Part shown: positions 1 to 5,681 of the stretch, piece by piece
How positions within the stretch are numbered: the first letter of the stretch is position 1
Layout: each line of letters opens with the position of its first letter
Assembly: GCA_002493515.1 (NCBI GenBank)
Contig: DKYZ01000010.1
Coordinates: 1 to 7,331, forward strand
DNA from: Porphyromonadaceae bacterium UBA7087
GTDB taxonomy: Bacteria; Bacteroidota; Bacteroidia; Bacteroidales; Muribaculaceae
DNA: 7,331 nt
Direction: 5' to 3'
Notes under the pieces: model-generated
The model's input: only the letters and a program-made list of their open reading frames with translations
Databases searched by the model: none
What the model was told of the DNA's origin: nothing
Made by a program: the position numbers and the translations under genes

Positions 1-47
1 AAGGCGCGAAAAGACACGTTTACAATTAGTGGAAACAACTTCAATTG

Positions 48-88
48 GAAAGGATGTCGATTCAGAAATACCAAATCGACATTCTTTC
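48..88 (-). terminator. Long hairpin just past the lipoprotein stop, terminator-like
   Basis: Positions 48-62 and 74-88 are complementary over 15 bp with one imperfect pair (53/83) around an 11-nt loop. The core ATGTCGATT / AATCGACAT is perfect. The hairpin begins 7 nt past the TAA of the minus-strand lipoprotein gene, where a terminator or 3' end-stabilising structure is expected. On the minus strand it is followed by mixed sequence rather than a U-tract, so it is not a classical intrinsic terminator. Read on the plus strand, 53/83 is a G-U wobble and the following sequence is somewhat T-rich, so it could also stop a transcript entering from the left edge. Confidence 0.5.
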
Positions 89-95
89 GCTCGTA

Positions 96-1229
96 TTATT
101 GTCTTATTATCAATTTTGTATTTTCCTGTAGAGTTCTTACTAATTCATCCGAGATTCCCTTTCCGCGCTTTCTTGGCTCTGACTTCATTGTCTTGCGAAT
201 CATCTTATCTTCACTAATAGTGGCCCGGAATTCATTCAACAATGGAGAGAATGCATTTTCGGCATTTACTCCCCAAGTAGCTACATATAATGATGTAGCT
301 CCAGACTCTCTATCACCATTCCAATCTCCACCCTTGGCTATCGGATTAAATCTACCAGTCCCAATACCATCCTTTATTATCCAGGCAACCTCTGCTGTTG
401 TCATGAAACTCCAATAATAGTCGGCATAAACCCCATCTGTGAACAACATATAATATTTCGCAGTGTACGAATTAGGCTCTGTGGTCCAAAACCATTTAGA
501 ACTGTTGTATTTTGCATCAGAAATGGAAATTAATGGGACCTGTGACTCAGACTTCAACGTCCTCACTAATTTCTTTGTCAATTCTCCTTGCTCTCCTTTC
601 TCGGTAAATCCAACAGCACAAAGGTAATACTCTCTATCAGGTTCCATTCCTGCAAACCCGTTAAGGCCAGTATCTTCCGAACTATTTGGATCAAAGCGGT
701 CCTCGTTTTTTAACGTATTGACAATTTTCTCGTCTGTCCAGCCAGCAGCGCCACTATCCAGATATCCCGCATAGAAATACGATACTTTATCTTGAATATC
801 ATATTTAAATGCAACTGAATTAGTCATAACAAGGATATCCTTAAATCCAACATAGCAGTCGGATACCAAAGATGCAAGTTGCTTAACCGAAACTGTAGTA
901 AACTTCTCACCAGCAGTGATTGTCAATTCCGCAGTACGCTCTGATGCACTCGAATTTGAGGACAGCGCAGTCACGGTGACGCTTCCATTCATGCTGCCTG
1001 CCATGGCAGATAGAGAAAGCCATTCGGGACAACCGGATATTGTCCATTCCGAATTTGTCGATATTGAGAAACTCACCGAGCTACCCTTATCGCTCAAAAG
1101 TTGTAATGAGGTCGGAGATGCAGTAAGATTAACCTCCGGCATGTCGTCGTCATCATCTCCACCGCAGGCAGGCAAGAAACCTATCATAGGCAGACATAAC
1201 AACAAGATGAAAAGATAATTCTTTTTCAT
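96..1229 (-). CDS. BACON-domain surface lipoprotein
   Basis: A 377-residue exported lipoprotein. The N-terminus is a lipoprotein signal: two Lys, a hydrophobic core, then lipobox L-P-A-C with Cys22 as the lipidated residue. It is followed by GGDDDDD, the acid-rich type of signal that sends Bacteroidetes lipoproteins to the cell surface. Residues about 33-119 are a BACON domain, recognisable from the Trp pair (W62, W70), the G-S-x-N-G turn, the Arg-Thr before the last strands (R98) and the closing V-x-V-K-Q (Q117). BACON domains are linked to carbohydrate or mucin adhesion, but this gene has no SusC/D or glycosidase neighbours, so the ligand is unknown. The rest (about 139-338) looks like two related copies of one module. 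The tail 339-377 is Lys/Arg-rich and resembles nothing I know. The gene is AT-richer than those to its right (27% GC in 781-840). ATG 1229 is chosen because it begins the signal peptide directly. Confidence 0.85.
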   Translation of the reverse strand: MKKNYLFILLLCLPMIGFLPACGGDDDDDMPEVNLTASPTSLQLLSDKGSSVSFSISTNSEWTISGCPEWLSLSAMAGSMNGSVTVTALSSNSSASERTAELTITAGEKFTTVSVKQLASLVSDCYVGFKDILVMTNSVAFKYDIQDKVSYFYAGYLDSGAAGWTDEKIVNTLKNEDRFDPNSSEDTGLNGFAGMEPDREYYLCAVGFTEKGEQGELTKKLVRTLKSESQVPLISISDAKYNSSKWFWTTEPNSYTAKYYMLFTDGVYADYYWSFMTTAEVAWIIKDGIGTGRFNPIAKGGDWNGDRESGATSLYVATWGVNAENAFSPLLNEFRATISEDKMIRKTMKSEPRKRGKGISDELVRTLQENTKLIIRQ

Positions 1230-1263
1230 GATGTATTTCCATCTGTCGGCCCACAGACAGTTT

Positions 1264-1463
1264 AAAGTGTCAGATATAAGAAAAGCGTGAGGGCCTTATC
1301 TTGTGCCCGTCCGCTCACAGAGGCTCTGACATGCCCACCGAACTGAAACGGGCAACGGCAGAAACCTCACGCTGATATATTCGTCCTCCTGGGAGGAAAA
1401 ACATATCGAGTAAAGGCATCTATCGCTGCCACCTCTCATAGTTCGGTTTTGAAACTGTCAGAT
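1264..1463 (-). repeat. Pair of 12-bp direct repeats bracketing the RNA core
   Basis: The plus-strand blocks AAAGTGTCAGAT (1264-1275) and AAACTGTCAGAT (1452-1463) match at 11 of 12 bases and are 188 bp apart. Between them lie the 47-codon ORF and the main helices of the structured RNA. The repeats are direct, so they do not pair with each other. They could be protein-binding sites, the edges of a module, or chance. Confidence 0.35.
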
Positions 1464-1534
1464 TTCTGTGAACAGAGAAGAAGCGTAGATAAACGCTAAT
1501 CCATAAAATTCAGAGCCGCGTCCGACTCATCGGA
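1277..1534 (-). ncRNA. Structured RNA or leader element upstream of the lipoprotein gene
   Basis: Read on the minus strand, this stretch holds several perfect complementary blocks. The closing stem pairs GCGTGAGG (1372-1365) with CCTCACGC (1292-1285) and is followed by TTTTCTTA, as at an intrinsic terminator. An inner helix pairs TGCCCGT (1354-1348) with ACGGGCA (1310-1304), extendable by two G-U pairs. ACCGAACT (1447-1440) is complementary to AGTTCGGT (1344-1337) inside that helix's loop, which would form a pseudoknot. TGCCC can instead pair with a nearer GGGCA (1336-1332), so two folds compete. Further 5' are local hairpins at 1521-1534 (loop TGAG), 1482-1497, 1415-1430 and 1384-1397. A good promoter lies just upstream at 1537-1567. 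It could be a free RNA ending near 1277 or a cis-acting attenuator of the lipoprotein gene. I could not match it to tmRNA, RNase P, SRP RNA or a standard riboswitch; 6S RNA and the Bacteroidales-specific Rfam motifs remain possible. Ends are approximate. Confidence 0.55.
1296..1439 (-). CDS. Possible 47-codon ORF inside the structured RNA
   Basis: ATG at 1439-1437 opens a frame of 47 codons ending in TAA at 1298-1296. The peptide starts MRGGSDRCLYSICF and ends in CERTGTR; it has four Cys and no signal peptide or known domain. It lies wholly inside the base-paired region, so structure may be the real constraint and the reading frame accidental. I have a vague impression that similar peptides are annotated in other Bacteroidales genomes, which could equally reflect a repeated RNA, and I cannot verify it. 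No ribosome-binding signal distinguishes it. Confidence 0.2.
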   Translation of the reverse strand: MRGGSDRCLYSICFSSQEDEYISVRFLPLPVSVRWACQSLCERTGTR

Positions 1535-1536
1535 TG

Positions 1537-1567
1537 CAAAATTAAGCAATTATGGCTATCACACAAA
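1537..1567 (-). promoter_or_regulatory. Bacteroidetes-type promoter reading into the structured RNA
   Basis: On the minus strand a TTTG (1567-1564) is followed after 19 bp by TAATTTTG (1544-1537), matching the -33 and -7 elements of the Bacteroidetes primary sigma factor. Transcription should start near 1532-1534, at the first hairpin of the structured RNA and about 300 nt before the lipoprotein ATG. No other TAnnTTTG box is visible between it and 1229, so it is the best candidate for both RNA and gene. Confidence 0.6.
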
Positions 1568-1703
1568 AAAAATTCGTATTATTAACATATTTAACTTAAT
1601 TGTTTTTTTAATTTAACATTTCTATCAAAATGCTTATCAACAATAGTTAATGGAAACAGGAGGGAGTTGCTGAGCGTTATATTGGCATAAATATGACAAT
1701 GAA
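1568..1703. other. AT-rich spacer before the secreted-protein gene
   Basis: Very A/T-rich sequence with A and T runs upstream of the plus-strand gene at 1704. I see no exact TAnnTTTG box on the plus strand; TAAATATG (1688-1695) is one base off but would leave almost no leader. An AGGAGGG (about 1667-1673) looks like a Shine-Dalgarno sequence but sits roughly 30 nt before the start, too far to serve it. Upstream ATGs at 1693 and 1699 reach a stop within a few codons. Confidence 0.4.
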
Positions 1704-2420
1704 ATGAAACACGCGTACACCATTATATTGATGATGATTGTGGCTTTCGCAAGCCAATCCTTTTCCGCCTCAGCCGCTTCTCCCGCCGCCTCGGCCGCGG
1801 AGAGCGCCGCCTCAGTGACGGCTGCCTCCGATTCCGCGCTGTCTGACTACGGAGAGTCACTCCGACTCCCCGCGCCGCTGGAGCTTACCGCCAGGGACTT
1901 TGTAACCAAGGTGTATGGCGTGCTTGATTCCACGCTCTCCACGCGCAGCGAAATCTGCCGCGCCGCCGAGGGCATGCATCTGGCGCCGTCTGCCGACAGT
2001 CTCGGACTCTGGCTCGAGACCGGCGACGGATACAGCGTCTCATATTACGGAATGACACCCGACGTCACGGCCATGGCACAGTTTGAGGGCGACAACGTCA
2101 GCGATTTCGGTTTCTTCTTCCTCTTCCCCTATCAACAAGGGGAACGTGATAGCGCCAACGCACGGCAAAGCGAGTTCTGCGGAGCCTTGCTCCAGGAGAT
2201 GTCGGACATAGGCTTGGTGATGGGCCTTGATCCACTTGCCGACGCCCTTTTTGACGCCGTCGGCTCCTATGGCGCGAACTTCGTGGAGATGTCGCTGATA
2301 GAAGAAACCGCCGGCTCATCAGATACAGCCCCAGCGACTTCTGCCGGACGCTTCATCGTGACCCTTACCGTCAGACCCAACGCTTACAAACCCTCCGACA
2401 ACCTCGCAGCCAGGGAATAG
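1704..2420 (+). CDS. Secreted protein of unknown function
   Basis: A 238-residue protein I do not recognise. Residues 1-25 form a Sec signal peptide: Lys at position 2, a hydrophobic I/L/M/V/A core and a small-residue cleavage zone near SASA. There is no lipobox Cys, so it is probably released to the periplasm. Residues about 21-48 are an Ala/Ser-rich linker. The folded part (about 50-238) mixes predicted helices (around 60-90 and 155-195) with strands, including YSVSYYG and FGFFFLFPY, and a last strand RFIVTLTV. Only two Cys fall in the mature part, so a disulfide is possible. The channel gene follows after 75 bp on the same strand with no terminator between, so the two may share a transcript. 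ATG 1704 is used because nearby upstream ATGs reach stops and it begins the signal peptide. Confidence 0.75.
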   Translation: MKHAYTIILMMIVAFASQSFSASAASPAASAAESAASVTAASDSALSDYGESLRLPAPLELTARDFVTKVYGVLDSTLSTRSEICRAAEGMHLAPSADSLGLWLETGDGYSVSYYGMTPDVTAMAQFEGDNVSDFGFFFLFPYQQGERDSANARQSEFCGALLQEMSDIGLVMGLDPLADALFDAVGSYGANFVEMSLIEETAGSSDTAPATSAGRFIVTLTVRPNAYKPSDNLAARE

Positions 2421-2495
2421 CCACCACAACCCGAATGAACACAACGGCGTCTGAGTTTGTAGTTATCATATATAAAGTGTCTAACTGAACTTATT

Positions 2496-4040
2496 ATGAT
2501 ACCACAACAGACATCAAACGCCATCGACAAGCTCACCGACATGCAGCTCTCCCCGCATGCCGAGGAAAGCTCCTATCTGATTGCCAGACTGCTGATGAGA
2601 TTCGACAACTGGCTGCTCAGCCTTGTCGGACTTGAGCACAACGAGACTCTTTTCACGTGGATTTACGTAATCCTCGTATTCCTGGTTGCCATTGCGGCAG
2701 GCTATGTGGCCAAGTTCTTCATCCTGGCGATTGTCAAGAGAATAGGGAAACACCTGCTCTCAGACTGGTACCAGAACCTGACGCAGATCCATTTCTTCTC
2801 CAAGGCCTGCCGCATCATCCCGGCACTGGTATTCGTCATCCTGCTGAAATTCACAATGAACGGCAAGGCTGTGCTTGAAGACTGGCTCGGAAGATTTACC
2901 TGGATATATATAGTGTTCGTAATATCCTACGCGATGGGACAGATAGCGGACGTGATATGGAGACATATCGACCAACGCGAGAACAGCAGAAAACTGCCGT
3001 TGCGCGGACTGGTGCAGCTCGTCAAGGGAATCATATGGATCATAGCGGCCATAATATTCATGGCCATCCTTATGGACAAGTCACCCGGCTCCCTGCTCGC
3101 CGGTCTCGGTGTCTTCGCATCCGTACTCATGCTCGTATTCAAAGACAGCATCCTCGGTGTCGTGGCCGGAGTGCAGCTCTCGGAAAATGACTCCCTTCAC
3201 GTCGGCGACTGGATAAAGGTGAGCGGCACCGACGCCAACGGCACCGTCATGGAAGTGTCGCTGACCCAGGTTAAAATCCTGAACTGGGACAAGACAGTCA
3301 CCACAGTCCCCCCTTACAATCTGGTGAGCGGAAGCTTCACCAACTACAGGACAATGCAGGAGAGCCACACGCGGCGAATCTCACGGTCATACAACATTGA
3401 TGCGGACAGCGTGGTCCAGACAGACGACGAGATGCTCGCCGCATACGCGCAGATACCCCTGCTGAAAGAATGGATAGAGAAGAAGATACAGCAGAGAAAA
3501 GACGGAAAGGTGCAGGACGCCGGAAATCCCGACGGACTTGTGGACGGATCGATCGACACCAACCTCGGAGTATTCCGCGCATACCTGAAGCTATATCTCG
3601 ACGCAAATCCGAATATATCGCACGCTCCGGACGACACCTGTTTCATAAGCACCCTGGCACAGACCGCCACCGGCATCCCGCTGCAGCTCTACTGCTTCAC
3701 GGCAACCTCGGCCTGGACTGTCTACGAGGCGATCCAGTCGCAGGTATTCGAGCATGTGGCCGTCATGCTCTATCGCTTCAACCTATACACATTCGAGAAT
3801 CCTACGGGACGCGACACCCTGCTCGACGGCTTCATGAGCCCCGGAAAGAACCCCGACGTGCTGTTCGGCATGCCTTATCCTTTCTTCAATTCCTCCGGCA
3901 CCCCGCAGAATCCAGCCTTCCCGGTACAGAAATCGGCATCATCAGAACCGGCAATCCTCTCGGCCGGCCTATCGGGAATCACCACCCCTCCGGCCTCTCC
4001 TTCCGGCCAACCCGCAGAGTCTGCCGCCTCTCCGAAATAA
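2496..4040 (+). CDS. MscS-family mechanosensitive channel, YbdG-like
   Basis: A 514-residue inner-membrane channel of the small-conductance mechanosensitive family, which opens when membrane tension rises on hypo-osmotic shock and releases solutes. Hydrophobic segments lie at about 54-80, 104-121, 134-155, 173-193 and 198-228. The last is the pore helix, with the Gly/Ala pattern LLAGLGVFASV then GVVAGVQL, followed by the beta domain starting VGDWIKV (236-242). The stretch ILNWDKTVTTVP, then SGSFTNYRTM and TRRISRSYNID, resembles E. coli YbdG (MscM, 415 residues) more than MscS itself. The later LYCFTATSAWTVYEAIQSQVFEH region is also YbdG-like. It is longer than YbdG mainly through a Pro/Ser/Ala-rich C-terminal tail (about 470-514) of unknown role. 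The family is certain; the match to YbdG rests on remembered sequence. Confidence 0.9.
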   Translation: MIPQQTSNAIDKLTDMQLSPHAEESSYLIARLLMRFDNWLLSLVGLEHNETLFTWIYVILVFLVAIAAGYVAKFFILAIVKRIGKHLLSDWYQNLTQIHFFSKACRIIPALVFVILLKFTMNGKAVLEDWLGRFTWIYIVFVISYAMGQIADVIWRHIDQRENSRKLPLRGLVQLVKGIIWIIAAIIFMAILMDKSPGSLLAGLGVFASVLMLVFKDSILGVVAGVQLSENDSLHVGDWIKVSGTDANGTVMEVSLTQVKILNWDKTVTTVPPYNLVSGSFTNYRTMQESHTRRISRSYNIDADSVVQTDDEMLAAYAQIPLLKEWIEKKIQQRKDGKVQDAGNPDGLVDGSIDTNLGVFRAYLKLYLDANPNISHAPDDTCFISTLAQTATGIPLQLYCFTATSAWTVYEAIQSQVFEHVAVMLYRFNLYTFENPTGRDTLLDGFMSPGKNPDVLFGMPYPFFNSSGTPQNPAFPVQKSASSEPAILSAGLSGITTPPASPSGQPAESAASPK

Positions 4041-4062
4041 GAATAAGAAAGCCCCGGGAAAT

Positions 4063-4094
4063 AAAAAGTCCATCCCGAGCGGGATGGACTTTTT
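4063..4094. terminator. Bidirectional intrinsic terminator
   Basis: AAAAA, then GTCCATCCC (4068-4076), loop GAGC, GGGATGGAC (4081-4089), then TTTTT. The 9-bp stem is perfect and GC-rich, and its A and T flanks give a U-tract on either strand. It lies 22 nt after the channel gene stop (plus) and 22 nt after the tryptophanase stop (minus), so it can end both convergent transcripts. Confidence 0.92.
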
Positions 4095-4116
4095 CATATT
4101 GTGCGCGTCGACTGGA

Positions 4117-5493
4117 TTAGCCGAGGGGCTCAAGCTGCACAGTGAAGTGGCGCATGAGCTCTGCCTCCCATACGATCTTCACACCGCGCTTGATCTCATG
4201 ACGACGGTCGTATACGTTCTTGAGAGCGGCAGCGATCACGTCCATGTGGTTGTTGGTGTATGTGCGGCGGCAGATGCACAGACGCAGGAAGTCGTTGCCA
4301 CCGAAACGGTTCTCACGAGTGATGGGATCACGGTCAGCGAGCAGATAACCGATCTCGCAGCCACGGATACCGGCCTCGCGGTAGAGCTCGATTGTGAGCA
4401 TCTGGGCGGGGAACTCCTCCTTGGGCACCTGGTCGAGCACCTTGTCGGCGTCGATGAAGAGGGCGTGGCCGCCGACAGGACGCTGATAAGGAATGCCATA
4501 CTCGTCGAGCTTCTTTGCAAGATACTCAACCTGCTTGATGCGGGTCTCGAGCATGTCGAACTCCGTGTTCTCGTCAAGACCGACAGCGAGAGCCGCCATG
4601 TCACGACCGTTCATACCGCCGTATGTCAGGAAGCCCTCGAAGGGGATGAGGAACTTCTTGGCGCCCTCATATATATCCTCCCAGCGGGTTGCGATGAAGC
4701 CACCCATGTTCACGAGACCGTCTTTCTTCGACGACATCGTCATGGCATCGGCCAGAGCGAACATCTCGCGACAGATCTCCTTGATTGTGGCGTCCTTGAA
4801 CTCGGGCTCACGCATCTTGATGAAATATGCGTTCTCTGCGAAACGAGCGGAGTCGAAGATCACGCGCTTGCCATATTTGTCGGCTACCTTGCGCACGCCG
4901 CGGAGGTTCTCCATCGAAACGGGCTGTCCACCGGCTGTGTTGTTGGTGATGGTCACGATGATGAAAGGCACCTTGTCGGCGTTCTCGGCCAGACAAGCGT
5001 CGAGCTTGTTGAGGTCAACGTTGCCCTTGAAGGGAACCTCAAGCTGTGTGTTCTTTGCCTCGTCTACAGTGCAGTCAACGGCGAAAGCCTTGCGGCTCTC
5101 GATATGACCCTTTGTGGTGTCGAAATGCGAGTTGCCCGGCACGATGTCGCCAGCCTTCACGAGATGTGAGAAAAGCACATTCTCGGCAGCACGTCCCTGG
5201 TGGGTGGGAAGCACATACTCGAAGCCGGTGATGCGTGTGATTGTGTCTTTGAGTTCATAGAATGAGCGGGCGCCGGCATAAGCCTCGTCGCCGGTCATCA
5301 TGGCGGCCCACTGACGGTCGCTCATGGCTCCTGTGCCGGAGTCTGTGATACAGTCGATGTATACCTGCTCCGAACGAAGCATAAACACATTATATTTGGC
5401 CTCTTTCAGCCACTGCTCACGCTGCTCACGAGTGGATTTCTTGATGGGCTCGACCATCTTTATCTTCCACGATTCTGCAAATGGTATCTCCAT
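4117..5493 (-). CDS. tnaA: Tryptophanase (tryptophan indole-lyase)
   Basis: A 458-residue PLP enzyme that splits L-tryptophan into indole, pyruvate and ammonia in the cytoplasm. The PLP lysine is K257 in MSSKKDGLVN; D214 and R217 in FDSARFAENAYFIK hold the cofactor ring and phosphate side, and Y72 in DEAYAG matches the catalytic tyrosine. Tyrosine phenol-lyase is the close relative. Two sites favour tryptophanase: I381 replaces the phenol-binding Arg of that enzyme, and D125 (FDTTKGH) replaces its Thr. H449 in MRHFTVQL is also conserved. The length is usual for the family. One oddity is the carboxylate-binding loop, LCICRRTYT (405-413), where relatives have IPRR: a Cys replaces the Pro. No tryptophan permease gene (tnaB/mtr type) is next to it, unlike E. 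coli. ATG 5493 follows the leader and gives the family's MELPFAESWKIK-like N-terminus. Gut Bacteroidales commonly make indole this way. Confidence 0.95.
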   Translation of the reverse strand: MEIPFAESWKIKMVEPIKKSTREQREQWLKEAKYNVFMLRSEQVYIDCITDSGTGAMSDRQWAAMMTGDEAYAGARSFYELKDTITRITGFEYVLPTHQGRAAENVLFSHLVKAGDIVPGNSHFDTTKGHIESRKAFAVDCTVDEAKNTQLEVPFKGNVDLNKLDACLAENADKVPFIIVTITNNTAGGQPVSMENLRGVRKVADKYGKRVIFDSARFAENAYFIKMREPEFKDATIKEICREMFALADAMTMSSKKDGLVNMGGFIATRWEDIYEGAKKFLIPFEGFLTYGGMNGRDMAALAVGLDENTEFDMLETRIKQVEYLAKKLDEYGIPYQRPVGGHALFIDADKVLDQVPKEEFPAQMLTIELYREAGIRGCEIGYLLADRDPITRENRFGGNDFLRLCICRRTYTNNHMDVIAAALKNVYDRRHEIKRGVKIVWEAELMRHFTVQLEPLG

Positions 5494-5555
5494 GGTAGGT
5501 TATTTAAAAAATTGTATTATTTATCAGTTAATTCGTATTTTATTCCGTTCCATAT

Positions 5556-5569
5556 GAGCCTTTTGGCTC
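5556..5569 (-). promoter_or_regulatory. Small hairpin in the tnaA leader
   Basis: On the minus strand GAGCC, loop AAAA, GGCTC forms a 5-bp hairpin starting roughly 13 nt into the predicted tnaA mRNA, whose leader is about 90 nt. A 9-codon mini-ORF starts just after it (ATG about 5555, peptide MERNKIRIN) and stops before tnaA. It contains no Trp codon, so there is no sign of TnaC-style control. The hairpin may only protect the 5' end. Confidence 0.35.
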
Positions 5570-5586
5570 CTCTCTGAAATTTTCCC

Positions 5587-5618
5587 CAAAGTTAGTGACA
5601 AATCCCCACATATGCAAA
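5587..5618 (-). promoter_or_regulatory. tnaA promoter
   Basis: On the minus strand TTTG (5618-5615), then exactly 20 bp, then TAACTTTG (5594-5587): a full match to the Bacteroidetes -33/-7 promoter. The start should lie near 5583. This gives tnaA its own transcript, separate from the TraB/GumN gene upstream. Confidence 0.8.
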
Positions 5619-5681
5619 ATTTATCAAAAAAATATTAGAATTATTTTTCTCAAACCATCCCCAGGGGCGTCCTGCACACGT

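Noticed and set aside
1..417. Plus-strand frames open from the left edge (to 217 and to 417)
   Set aside because: They run antisense through the lipoprotein gene and their translations match nothing I know. A gene tail in 1-95 cannot be excluded but is not supported.
1500..1534. Hammerhead-like CGATGAGTCGG on the minus strand
   Set aside because: The CUGAUGA and GAAA core of a hammerhead ribozyme is not complete; it is just a 5-bp hairpin with a TGAG loop.
3470..4120. Arg-rich 216-codon plus-strand frame within the channel gene
   Set aside because: It is a frame-shifted shadow of the channel reading frame, with composition typical of such shadows.
4084..5169. A 361-codon open frame on the plus strand opposite tnaA
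   Set aside because: It is a codon-bias shadow of the tryptophanase gene, with no recognisable domain; the minus-strand protein is unmistakable.
5526..5555. Mini-ORF in the tnaA leader as a TnaC-type attenuator peptide
   Set aside because: The nine-residue peptide has no Trp and no Pro end, and there is no terminator or Rho-site pattern, so nothing supports tryptophan sensing here.
5624..5665. Intrinsic terminator after the TraB/GumN gene
   Set aside because: Only a weak all-A/T stem and a 3-4 bp GC stem are present, and the region overlaps the upstream edge of the tnaA promoter.
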